DNA of 64,000 nucleotides from Carbonactinospora thermoautotrophica (GCF_001543895.1 NZ_JYIJ01000018.1:496001-560000); one strand, 5' to 3'. Positions 45,727-55,594 are shown, numbered from the stretch's first letter. Made by a program: numbers and translations. The notes: generated from the letters alone by a model not told the origin.

Positions 45727-47145
45727 CTAGTTCGACTGCGGTTGGCCGACGCGGATGGCCGCGGTGATCTGGTCCAGCAGGTCGGGGCTCAGGCCGGTCT
45801 CATCCGCCCAGCCGATCTGGACCCTCATCACCTTCTGCGGGGTGACCTGGATGAAGACGACCTGGAAGACCGAGTTGACGCCCTGGGCGCTGAGAGCCTT
45901 GATCTTGTACCGGACCGCGTGCGCCTGACGACCGTCGATCGACAGACCGCGCTCGTCCTCGAACTCGGCGGCCACCCGGCCCTGCGGGTCGGACTTCTTC
46001 AGGTTCTCCTTGATGTTGTCGACCGACTCCTGGACGGTCTGGTACGGGTCCGGGCTCAGGATGATCCGGGCGTACGGGCACTGCGCCTGCGGATTGTCCC
46101 GGCAGGGGGCCTTCTTGCCCTCGGCGATCAGCGCGCTCTTGTTCGCGGCCTGGTCGGAGACCTGTGCGAAGCCCTCCGGGAGCGGAACCGAGACGCCGCT
46201 CGCGAGGTCCGTCATGCGGGGACGGTTCGCGAGCGCGCTCTCCCCTCCGCCACCCTTGTCCCGGATCGCGAAGAACACGATGCCGGCGACCACCAGCACG
46301 AGCGCCAGGATGCCCCCGCCGAGCGCGATCCACAGGCCGGTGCGGCTCTTGGCGCTCTCCACCGGCGCCGAGGGGAAGCCGAACTGCTGCTGGTACGAGA
46401 AGGAACCGGCCTCCGCGCCGAACGGCGGCTGGCCGGTGGCCGTTCCCTGGCCCGCGCTCGGCGGAAAGCCGAACCCGGCCGCCGGCGCTGCGGGCTGCCA
46501 CGGCGCGGCCTGTCCCCGGGCGGGCAGCACCGTGGTCGGCTGTTCGGCGCCGGCGCCCGGCGTGCCGGGGAAGACGCCGCCCCCTGCGGGCGTGTCCGGG
46601 ACCGTGCCGCCCTGGACGGGGTCCGCCTGCCGGGCCGTGTCCCCGGCCTCACCCCTGTCCGGGCCGGGTGGGTTCGCCTGTGCCTGGGCCCGTAGCCGGG
46701 CGAGGTCTTCGCGGCTGACTTGGACGGTGGCGTTGATGTCCGGGCTGTTACCTCGTGGGAGGCCGTCCGGGTCGGGTGGGTTTACCTGTGCCTGGGCCCG
46801 TAGCCGGGCGAGGTCTTCGCGGCTGACTTGGACGGTGGCGTTGATGTCCGGGCTGTTACCTCGTGGGAGGCCGTCCGGGTCGGGTGGGTTCGCCTGTGCC
46901 TGGGCCCGTAGCCGGGCGAGGTCTTCGCGGCTGACCTGGACGGTGGCGTTGATGTCCGGGCCGCTGGCTTGGGGACCACCCTGGGCGGGCGCGCCGAAGC
47001 TTGGCGCTTCGGCCTGGCCCTGCGCTCCCGGGCCGCTGAAGGCCGGCTGCGTCGCCGCTGTCCACTGGGTGCCGTCCCACCATCGGAGGGTGTTCGGCTG
47101 GCCGGACGGGTCTGGGTACCAACCTGGTGGAGTCGCCTGAGTCAC
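45727..47145 (-). CDS. DUF2510 membrane-anchored protein with 36-residue repeats, first of three paralogues
   Basis: A 472-aa protein: DUF2510 (P-P-G-W-Y-P-D-P-S-G-Q-P), then three repeats of a 36-residue unit containing D-I-N-A-T-V-Q-V-S-R-E-D-L-A-R-L-R (about residues 60-165), a Pro/Gly/Gln linker, one membrane helix (about 275-295) and the same outer domain as its paralogues (V-P-L-P-E-G-F, Cys pair C-R-D-N-P-Q-A-Q-C, L-L-D-Q-I-T-A-A-I-R-V). The repeat has a Thr followed by Val at +3, the known preference of FHA domains for phosphothreonine. It is first in the probable three-gene operon. Confidence 0.82.
   Translation of the reverse strand: MTQATPPGWYPDPSGQPNTLRWWDGTQWTAATQPAFSGPGAQGQAEAPSFGAPAQGGPQASGPDINATVQVSREDLARLRAQAQANPPDPDGLPRGNSPDINATVQVSREDLARLRAQAQVNPPDPDGLPRGNSPDINATVQVSREDLARLRAQAQANPPGPDRGEAGDTARQADPVQGGTVPDTPAGGGVFPGTPGAGAEQPTTVLPARGQAAPWQPAAPAAGFGFPPSAGQGTATGQPPFGAEAGSFSYQQQFGFPSAPVESAKSRTGLWIALGGGILALVLVVAGIVFFAIRDKGGGGESALANRPRMTDLASGVSVPLPEGFAQVSDQAANKSALIAEGKKAPCRDNPQAQCPYARIILSPDPYQTVQESVDNIKENLKKSDPQGRVAAEFEDERGLSIDGRQAHAVRYKIKALSAQGVNSVFQVVFIQVTPQKVMRVQIGWADETGLSPDLLDQITAAIRVGQPQSN
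46681..46962 (-). repeat. Tandem 108-bp repeats inside the first DUF2510 gene
   Basis: Near-identical copies start at 46681, 46789 and 46897; the third is partial. The unit is 108 bp (36 codons), so the frame is kept. Only a few bases differ between copies (for example Ala/Val at one codon), which suggests recent duplication or ongoing gene conversion. Confidence 0.95.
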
Positions 47146-47188
47146 GCCGCTAGAAGTTACCCCGCCGGGACTGGATGGATCTACCCCG

Positions 47189-47236
47189 CATTCGTCCCTT
47201 CGCCTGGATAGACATTCGTCCCTTCCTCTGGATAGA
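47189..47236 (-). promoter_or_regulatory. 24-bp tandem direct repeat upstream of the DUF2510 operon
   Basis: Copies at 47189-47212 and 47213-47236 (CATTCGTCCCTTCGCCTGG followed by ATAGA; plus-strand text) match at 22 of 24 positions. They lie 44-91 bases upstream of the GTG start on the minus strand, in the expected promoter zone. An operator or promoter duplication is plausible. Confidence 0.5.
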
Positions 47237-47354
47237 TGCTCCCGTCCTGCCGGACCCGTCAGGTCTCCGGAGGTCAGGGGGCGGGGTCACCCGGCTGCTC
47301 GCACCGTGCCGAGGCGACGATCGAGGCACGTGGTCCCACCAGCAGAACCTTTCG

Positions 47355-47383
47355 GCTGCCCGGACGGATGCCGTCCGGGCAGC
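47355..47383 (-). terminator. Terminator-like hairpin after the SodC-like gene
   Basis: A perfect 13-bp stem with loop ATG: GCTGCCCGGACGG (47355-47367) and CCGTCCGGGCAGC (47371-47383). It lies 64 bases beyond the stop of the minus-strand SodC-like gene. No T tract follows, as often in high-G+C genomes. Confidence 0.6.
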
Positions 47384-47446
47384 GGCACATCGAGAAAGCC
47401 GCGGCTGCCGGAACCTTCATCCGCGCGACCCCGAACGACCCGCGCC

Positions 47447-48046
47447 TCAGAAGGGGACGGTGAGGCAGGCGAGGCGCTCGCCCGCGGTTCCGGCGTGGCC
47501 CGGCTCGGTGTGGGTGTGCTCGGCGTGGATCACCACGGAGTTGGCCTCGCCGGGCCGGAACATCCAGCCCTGGCTGGCCACGGCCACCCCCGTGCCGGTG
47601 GCGTCCGTGGTGAAGTCGAGCCACACCTCGTTGTCCGGGTTCGCGTACCTGGGGTCGACCGAGGGCGACACCGGGTCCTTCACGTGCTGGTAGTGCGGCC
47701 CGGAGTCAGCCGGCTTCGCCCCGCACGGCTTGGTGTGCACGTGGGCGCCGTACTGCCGGTTCGGCTTCAACCCGTGGACCGCGAGCATCACGAGGGTTCC
47801 GTGCGTGGAGGTGATGCTGATCACGCCGGCGCGGGCGCCAACGGGGACCAGGTCGGGCCGGTACGTGACGGCCTTGCGTCCCGGCGCGTACGGCCCGAAC
47901 ACGCCGGACTGGAGGACCAGCGGACGGGCATGCGGCGTGGCCGGCGTGGTGGCCGCGGCGGCGGGCTGCGCGGTGACGGTCGAGAGCAGTCCCGAGACCA
48001 GCGCGGAGGCCGACGCCACCGCGACGAGCACGAGGCTTCTGTTCAT
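47447..48046 (-). CDS. Secreted SodC-like (Cu,Zn superoxide dismutase family) protein, zinc site apparently missing
   Basis: A 199-aa protein with a Sec-type signal peptide (basic start, hydrophobic core to about residue 22, cleavage near A-Q-P-A-A-A). The SodC fold is suggested by G-A-H-V-H (two Cu His), S-G-P-H-Y-Q-H (bridging His position), V-V-I-H-A-E (fourth Cu His) and G-E-R-L-A-C-L (active-site Arg and disulfide Cys; partner in H-T-K-P-C-G). The two His and Asp that bind zinc in classical enzymes are not found in the loop between, so it is probably Cu-only, as reported for M. tuberculosis SodC. Confidence 0.75.
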   Translation of the reverse strand: MNRSLVLVAVASASALVSGLLSTVTAQPAAAATTPATPHARPLVLQSGVFGPYAPGRKAVTYRPDLVPVGARAGVISITSTHGTLVMLAVHGLKPNRQYGAHVHTKPCGAKPADSGPHYQHVKDPVSPSVDPRYANPDNEVWLDFTTDATGTGVAVASQGWMFRPGEANSVVIHAEHTHTEPGHAGTAGERLACLTVPF

Positions 48047-48327
48047 CGTGGACCTTCCTGTCGGGCGCGCTGTCAGGTGATCGTAGCGGCCGCGTCCGGA
48101 AAAGACGGCCCACCCCGAGGATCATCCAGCCGCTGGGAGAGGGTGACGGGTGGGGTCGTGGGAAAAGAAGAAGAGACAGAAGGGGTGTGGTAGGTTTATC
48201 TTGACGTCGAGATATCTGTGGTCGCGCGCCGAACCAAGGCTTGCCCCACCTGCGGGAGGGTCTGACGGGGGCGGCAGGATGGGCAGGCAGCGCTTCAGAC
48301 AGGGCGCGTAGTTGACGAGGAGAAGCC
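48047..48327 (+). other. Divergent intergenic region before acnA
   Basis: This 281-base spacer separates the minus-strand SodC-like gene from acnA. It contains the palindromic operator candidate at 48197-48214 and the ribosome binding site GAGGAGAAG just before GTG 48328. A short purine-rich stretch (near 48165) precedes the operator. No ORF is supported. Confidence 0.55.
48197..48214 (+). promoter_or_regulatory. 18-bp palindromic operator upstream of acnA (TamR-like)
   Basis: TATCTTGACGTCGAGATA is a palindrome apart from one symmetric position pair. It contains TTGACG, so it could overlap a -35 box. In Streptomyces the MarR-family regulator TamR controls an aconitase gene through a palindromic site of this general kind; I cannot confirm the exact consensus from memory. 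It lies 114 bases before the start codon. Confidence 0.5.
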
Positions 48328-51126
<2,799 letters not shown>

Positions 51127-51231
51127 TCGCGGCGGGGGGCGCCCCGGGCCGGGCACCCCCCGCTGTCGTTTTCCCGCCATCCCGGCCGGTGACACCCGCG
51201 GCGCTACCGCCGCGGGCGGTCGGCATCGGTG

Positions 51232-51717
51232 CTACCGGGCGCGCCGGTTCGCGAGCGCGGCGCGCAGCCGGAACAGCCGGGTCGCCAGCGCATACATCGG
51301 CCCCTCGGTGGGCACCGGTCGGACACGCGTGTTGTGGAACGCGGTGATGCGCCAGCGGCCGTTCTCGCGGACCAGCACCAGCGTCTGCCTGGACAGCCGC
51401 CGCCGGGCGGGCCGCGTGTGCCAGGCCAGCAGCACCGTGCCGACGGCGTGGACCACCGCCACGTCCGGGGCGATCAGGCGGATGCTCTCCACCTCCCCCT
51501 GCAGGCGGCTGTCCTTCAGGACCCCGGCGAACAGCTTGCGGTGCGAGTCGGCGTTGGCCTGCCGGCCACGCTGACGGGTGCCGTCGAAGGCCACGTAGTC
51601 GCTGTCCTCGGTGAACAGGGCGGCGTAGGCGTCGGCGTCCCCGCGGGTCCAGCTCTCGTTCATGCGGGACACCACGTCCCGCAGCTCGGCCTCCGTGTGA
51701 GCGTCGGGCCTGGGCAT
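51232..51717 (-). CDS. SnoaL-like/SgcJ-type NTF2-fold protein
   Basis: A 161-aa protein of the SgcJ/EcaC (DUF4440-like) NTF2 superfamily: helix E-L-R-D-V-V-S-R-M-N-E-S-W-T-R-G-D-A, the F-T-E-D-S-D-Y-V-A-F-D-G segment, and W-R-I-T-A-F-H-N-T-R-V at the end of the fold. Family members are small enzymes or binding proteins in oxidation or antibiotic pathways; specific function unknown. AAGGAGG precedes ATG 51717. The upstream region carries three copies of an AT-rich operator-like motif. Confidence 0.82.
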   Translation of the reverse strand: MPRPDAHTEAELRDVVSRMNESWTRGDADAYAALFTEDSDYVAFDGTRQRGRQANADSHRKLFAGVLKDSRLQGEVESIRLIAPDVAVVHAVGTVLLAWHTRPARRRLSRQTLVLVRENGRWRITAFHNTRVRPVPTEGPMYALATRLFRLRAALANRRAR

Positions 51718-51772
51718 CTCGCGTCCTCCTTGGTCGGGCCGCCGGGCGGGCCGCGGTCCCCGCCGGCTTGAT

Positions 51773-51835
51773 GCGATATATCTCGTTCCCGAGAAGATAT
51801 ATCGCGTCTTCTCGCAAGTGCAAGATATATCGCGT
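51773..51835 (-). promoter_or_regulatory. Cluster of three AT-rich operator-like motifs before the SnoaL-like gene
   Basis: The motif AGATATATCGC occurs as AAGATATATCGCGT at 51794-51807 and 51822-51835 (perfect 14-bp direct repeat, 28-bp spacing) and once inverted as GCGATATATCT at 51773-51783. The inverted and first direct copies form a dyad. They lie 56-118 bases upstream of the gene on the minus strand. The AT-rich core in a very G+C-rich genome is typical of operators for PadR- or TetR-type repressors; no such gene is adjacent. Confidence 0.6.
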
Positions 51836-51877
51836 TCCTGGTCGTGTGCGGGCAGGTACCGCGTCGGGCGGGGCCGG

Positions 51878-52498
51878 CTACGACTCGATCGCCGCGTACC
51901 CGCCGAGGGCCACGAGGGTGCTGCCGGAGACCAACCGGGGCCAGCGGCGCCGCCGCGTCCGGAGTGCGCGCCCGGCCAGCGTGCCGGCCAGTGCTGCGAC
52001 GACCAGGTCGGCCAGCGTGTTCAGGGTCACGGAGAGGAGCCCCAGCACGAGGGACTGGACGGCGACCGAGCCGGCCGCCGGATCCACGAAGTGCGGCAGG
52101 AAGGCGAGGAAGAAGAGCGCCGTCTTGGGGTTGAGCGTCTCGGTCACCACGCCCTGCCGGAACGCGTTCCGGTCGGAGGGGCCACCGGCCGGGTCCGGCC
52201 GCGATGCTTCCTCACGGCGCAGCAGCGTACGGACCCCAAGGTAGACCAGGTACGCGGCGCCGACGTACTTCACCACGGCGAACGCGGTCGCGGAGGTGGC
52301 CAGGATCGCGGAGATGCCGAGAGCCGCCGCAGCCACGTGCGCGGCTCCCCCCACCGCCGTGCCCAGGGAACTGCGCGCGCCCGCCCGCCAGCCCCCGCCG
52401 ACGCTGCGGGCGAACACGTACAGCATGCCCGGCCCCGGGATCACGGCGAGCACGAGCGCGGCGGCCAGGAACGCGGGCAGGCGGTCGATGTCGGGCAC
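51878..52498 (-). CDS. LysE/RhtB family amino-acid exporter
   Basis: A 206-aa membrane protein with five to six helices. The N-terminal motif L-A-V-I-P-G-P-G-M-L-Y-V (about residues 16-27) and N-P-K-T-A-L-F-F-L-A-F-L-P (about 122-134) are diagnostic for LysE/RhtB exporters. I chose GTG 52498 because GAGGGG lies eight bases upstream and the fold begins there; GTG 52504 or an upstream ATG are alternatives. Substrate unknown. Confidence 0.87.
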   Translation of the reverse strand: MPDIDRLPAFLAAALVLAVIPGPGMLYVFARSVGGGWRAGARSSLGTAVGGAAHVAAAALGISAILATSATAFAVVKYVGAAYLVYLGVRTLLRREEASRPDPAGGPSDRNAFRQGVVTETLNPKTALFFLAFLPHFVDPAAGSVAVQSLVLGLLSVTLNTLADLVVAALAGTLAGRALRTRRRRWPRLVSGSTLVALGGYAAIES

Positions 52499-52539
52499 GG
52501 TCACCACCCCCTCGGTACGGGCCGGCCGGCCCGTACCGA

Positions 52540-53215
52540 TCATAAGTTAGCGCTGGCCGGTCCCCGCGCGGGCGTGCGGGACGGGGCAGGCGGGAACCCG
52601 CCGCCGTCTTGGAGACCGAACAGCGGCAGGCACGGCTCCAGGCCGTGGATCTCGACCGGAACCGTCCGGTGGCGTTCCCAGGATTCGCGGTCGACCAGAA
52701 GGCAGGCGCCTCGTCGCGGCGCTTCTGGCGCTCGACCGGCCGGTAGCCGAGCTTGGACCGCCAGGGAGGCGGCGTTGTCCGCCGGCGTGCGCGGCGACCG
52801 CGGCGAAGGCGGGGTGGCGGACCGCCGCGCGCATCCCGGTGCCGATGCCCCGGCCCTGGAACCGCCGGCCCAGCCACGAGCCGGTGGCGACCAGGGCGAA
52901 GTCCCTGCCGTGCACGCCCTGGGTGCCGACCACGTCGCGGAGCAGGCCAGCTCCAGGCGAGTCGTCCGGTTGCCAGGCGCCCCACGCGCTCCAGCGGTAC
53001 TGGAGCAACGCCAGCGCCAGCCGCCGCGGCGGCTGGTCGGTCCACAGCACGCCGAGCGGCATGTACCCCGGGTCGTGGCCGCCCTCGACCCCCAGGTCAG
53101 CGAGCGCGTCCAGGTCCTCGAACGTGGGCAGGCGCAGTTCGCGGCGGGGCGTGACAGGCGCAGGCCGAACAGCGGCCAGTGACGGGAACGCATGTGCCGA
53201 CTGCTCCTCCGCCAC
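52540..53215 (-). pseudogene. GNAT acetyltransferase broken by several frameshifts
   Basis: The first frame (from 53215) gives a good GNAT start: E-L-R-L-P-T-F-E-D-L, then G-R-R-F-Q-G-R-G-I-G-T-G-M-R-A-A-V (acetyl-CoA loop). Near 52775 the expected A-D-N-A-A-S-L-A-V continues in a second frame, near 52753 K-L-G-Y-R-P-V-E appears in a third frame, and near 52710 C-L-L-V-D-R-E-S-W-E-R returns in the second frame to a stop at 52540. At least three shifts are therefore needed. It is a recent pseudogene, or the assembly has errors here. Confidence 0.75.
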
Positions 53216-53257
53216 GTCCCGGACCGCACGCGAATTTCGCCCGGGGCGGCCATCCGC

Positions 53258-53830
53258 TCAGCCGTACACGAGGGCCTGGATGGCCAGCAGCAGGCCGAAG
53301 AGCGCGAACAGCGCGCCGGCGCCGATCCGGATCACCCGCTCCGGCAGTCGCTTGCCGAGCTGCATGCCGACGACGATGGCGAGCGCGTCGGCGGCGACCA
53401 TGCCGAGAGTCGACCCGGCCCAGGTGCCGAACAGGCCTTCCCGGGTGGCCAGGGTGACCGTGGCCAGCATGGTCTTGTCGCCCAGCTCGGCCAGGAAGAA
53501 GGCGATGGACGCGGCGAGCACCGCGGACTTGGCGGACCGGTCGAGCCGGTCGATATCTCCTTCGTCCAGATCGTCGCCGCGCCAGGTCCAGGCGGCGAAG
53601 CCGAGGAAAGCCAGGCCGGCGAGCAGCGTGACCCAGCGGGTGGGGATGGCGGCGCCGAGCCCGGCGCCGAGGAACACGCTGATCAGGTGGACGACGGCGG
53701 TGGCCGCGGTCAGGCCGATGAGGACGGGGAGCGCCCGGTACCGGGCGGCGAACGCCATCGCCACGAGTTGGCTCTTGTCGCCGAGTTCCGCGAGGAAGAT
53801 GATCCCGAAGCTCACCAGGAAAGCTGTCAC
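53258..53830 (-). CDS. TMEM165/GDT1 (UPF0016) family transporter, probable Mn2+ exporter
   Basis: A 190-aa membrane protein with two repeats of three helices. Each repeat carries the family motif: E-L-G-D-K-S near residue 15 and E-L-G-D-K-T near residue 107. The family exports Mn2+ or Ca2+. The start GTG 53830 follows GGAAGGG, and the upstream leader is a yybP-ykoY manganese riboswitch, which strongly supports Mn2+ export. The frame open to 54100 is part of that leader and not coding. Confidence 0.93.
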   Translation of the reverse strand: MTAFLVSFGIIFLAELGDKSQLVAMAFAARYRALPVLIGLTAATAVVHLISVFLGAGLGAAIPTRWVTLLAGLAFLGFAAWTWRGDDLDEGDIDRLDRSAKSAVLAASIAFFLAELGDKTMLATVTLATREGLFGTWAGSTLGMVAADALAIVVGMQLGKRLPERVIRIGAGALFALFGLLLAIQALVYG

Positions 53831-53834
53831 GACT

Positions 53835-53872
53835 GCCCTTCCAAGCTCCGGCTCACCGCCGGAGCGAAGGGC
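53835..53872 (-). promoter_or_regulatory. Hairpin hiding the ribosome binding site (riboswitch expression platform)
   Basis: In the transcript, GCCCTTC (plus-strand complement of 53866-53872) pairs with GAAGGGC (53835-53841), which covers the Shine-Dalgarno of the GDT1 gene. Between them an inner hairpin, GCTCCGGC/GCCGGAGC, stacks on the stem. Closing this would block translation initiation. This fits an off state that the Mn2+-bound riboswitch would prevent, although the switching path is inferred. Confidence 0.6.
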
Positions 53873-53913
53873 GCGAGACCGTTCGATCCGGCAGTGAGCG
53901 TACGACTGCCAGA

Positions 53914-54022
53914 CCGAAGGTCTCGCCCGCCTCGGGGTACGAGGCTCGGCTGACCGGGCCACGTCCCGCCCGGAAGCGGGGGCCAGTGTGTCGATCAGCC
54001 GATTGGGGCTACTCCCCTCCGG
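53914..54022 (-). ncRNA. yybP-ykoY manganese riboswitch
   Basis: On the minus strand the leader reads CCGGAGGGGAGTAGCC at its 5' end (from 54022) and GGCGAGACCTTCGG at its 3' end (to 53914). GGGGAGUAG and GAGACCUU are the conserved core parts of the yybP-ykoY motif, a known Mn2+ sensor. P1 forms from CCGGAGG with CCUUCGG. The motif lies 83 bases before the GTG of a GDT1-type transporter, a usual target of this riboswitch. Confidence 0.9.
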
Positions 54023-54211
54023 GTTCCGACAGAGCCTACCAAGGTCTTCGTGTTTCGGCCAGGTCACCGGAGCGGGGCGTCTGGCGACCGGGGTCACCAT
54101 CCGGTCAAGGGTTCAGATTTGACGCGATACTAGGCCGAACGTGTCCCGTAGGCTTCAAAGCTTGTAGATGAGGGCACCAGCTGGGCCCTGCACCAGCAGA
54201 GGGAGGACAGC
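54023..54211. other. Divergent promoter region between the riboswitch and the ROK gene
   Basis: This 189-base region must contain promoters for both the riboswitch transcript (minus) and the ROK regulator (plus). TTGACG at 54119-54124 is a possible -35 for the ROK gene, but no good -10 follows at normal spacing. TTCAAAGCTTG near 54153 resembles the dyads upstream of the ABC importer and may be an operator. Confidence 0.4.
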
Positions 54212-55387
54212 ATGACGGCGACGATGCCCGGGTCGCAGTCTTCACTACGCGAAGCGAACCAGCGGCGGGTCATCCGAGCTGTGCGTGCGGCCGGGTCGCT
54301 CACACAGGCCGAGATCGCCCGCGCCACCGGGCTGTCCGCCGCCACGGTGTCAAACATCGTGCGCGAGCTCAAGGAGGCGGGCACGCTCCTCGTCACCCCC
54401 ACCTCCGCCGGTGGCCGGCGTGCCCAGAGCGTGTCGCTGAGCCGCCGGGCCGGGCTCGCGCTCGCGGTGGACTTCGGGCACTCCCATCTCCGCGTGGCCG
54501 TCGGGGACATGGCCCACGAGGTGCTGGCCGAGGAGACCGTGCCGCTCGACGTCGACGCCTCCGCGGAGGAGGGGCTGCGCGTCGCCCAGCGGCTGGTGGA
54601 GGCGGTGCTGCGGCGTGCGGAGGTGGACCGGAGCGAGGTCGTGGGCGTGGGGCTCGGCGTGCCCGGGCCCATCGACACCCGGACCGGCACGGTCGGGTCC
54701 TCCACGATCCTGCCCGGTTGGGTGGGGGTGTCGCCGCAGGACGCATTGGCCGAGCGGCTCGGCCTGCCCGTCCACGTCGACAACGACGCCAACCTGGGCG
54801 CGCTCGGGGAGCTCGTGTGGGGCGCGGGCCGGGGGATGACCGACCTCGCGTACATCAAGGTGGCCACCGGCGTCGGCGCCGGGCTGGTCATCGGAGGACG
54901 GATCTATCGGGGCTCCGGCGGCACCGCCGGCGAGATCGGGCACATCACGATCGACGACACCGGCAAGGTCTGCCGGTGCGGCAACCGCGGCTGCCTGGAG
55001 ACGTTCGTGGGCGCCCCGTTCCTGCTGGAGCTGCTGCGCCACAGCCACGGCGAGCTCTCTTTGCACCAGGTCATCACCTTGGCGAAGGAGGGCGACCAGG
55101 GCAGCCGCCGGGTGATCGCCGACGCCGGGCGGCACATCGGCGTCGGCGTCGCCAACCTGTGCAACCTGCTGAACCCGCAGGCCGTCATCGTCGGCGGCGA
55201 GCTGGCCCAGGCGGGGGAGATCCTGCTTGGGCCGATCCGGGAGACCGTGGACCGGTACGCGATTCCGAGCGCGGCACGGGCCCTGACCGTCACGCAGGGC
55301 GCGCTGGGGGAGCGCGCGGAGATGCTCGGCGCTCTCGCCCTGGTGTTGCACGAGTCCGAGCTGCTACCCGGCGACGTGGTGACCTGA
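54212..55387 (+). CDS. ROK family transcriptional regulator (XylR-type)
   Basis: A 391-aa protein with an N-terminal winged helix (Q-A-E-I-A-R-A-T-G-L-S-A-A-T-V-S, about residues 32-47) and a ROK sugar-kinase-like domain. The ROK zinc motif is C254, C256 and C261 in C-R-C-G-N-R-G-C-L-E. D-N-D-A-N and G-E-I-G-H are also conserved. Such proteins usually repress sugar genes until sugar binds. A xylose-type ABC importer lies directly downstream, so it is probably the target. GGGAGG precedes ATG 54212. Confidence 0.9.
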   Translation: MTATMPGSQSSLREANQRRVIRAVRAAGSLTQAEIARATGLSAATVSNIVRELKEAGTLLVTPTSAGGRRAQSVSLSRRAGLALAVDFGHSHLRVAVGDMAHEVLAEETVPLDVDASAEEGLRVAQRLVEAVLRRAEVDRSEVVGVGLGVPGPIDTRTGTVGSSTILPGWVGVSPQDALAERLGLPVHVDNDANLGALGELVWGAGRGMTDLAYIKVATGVGAGLVIGGRIYRGSGGTAGEIGHITIDDTGKVCRCGNRGCLETFVGAPFLLELLRHSHGELSLHQVITLAKEGDQGSRRVIADAGRHIGVGVANLCNLLNPQAVIVGGELAQAGEILLGPIRETVDRYAIPSAARALTVTQGALGERAEMLGALALVLHESELLPGDVVT

Positions 55388-55594
55388 CCTGAGTCCGCCT
55401 GCGTGACTTGAAGACCTGTTCGGCAGGGCTGAGCCGCGCTGCTGCCGGGCGGTCGCGCGCACTGTCATGCGTTCAAGACAAAAATTATATCGGGTCGTTA
55501 TCTGATATGTGTGTTCAAGTCTTGACGACAAGTCAATAAGTGCATTGACTCTGCTCAACTTTGGTCGCCGTACGCGGTTGTCAGGAGGTTGCCA
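55388..55594 (+). other. Promoter region of the sugar ABC importer
   Basis: The 207-base spacer is unusually A+T-rich from about 55478 to 55550. GTTCAAG occurs at 55471-55477 and 55513-55519, 42 bases apart. Two dyads follow (see next entry). AGGAGG at 55583-55588 is the ribosome binding site of the binding-protein gene. Confidence 0.55.
55515..55550 (+). promoter_or_regulatory. Two dyads, candidate ROK operators
   Basis: TCAAG-T-CTTGA (55515-55525) is a perfect 5-1-5 palindrome, and AGTCAAT-AAGTGC-ATTGACT (55531-55550) is a perfect seven-bp inverted repeat with a six-base centre. They lie 45-80 bases before the substrate-binding protein gene. Regulation by the adjacent ROK protein is inferred from position only. 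Confidence 0.5.

Larger units (their letters stand above)
47146..47446 (-). other. Spacer between DUF2510 operon and SodC-like gene
   Basis: The 301-base spacer holds a tandem 24-bp direct repeat (47189-47236), close to the start of the DUF2510 operon, and a terminator-like hairpin (47355-47383) downstream of the SodC-like gene. Both neighbours are on the minus strand. No gene is supported. Confidence 0.6.

Noticed and set aside
53831-54100. N-terminal extension of the GDT1 transporter
   Set aside because: The open frame covers the manganese riboswitch. The membrane protein and the ribosome binding site support GTG 53830.
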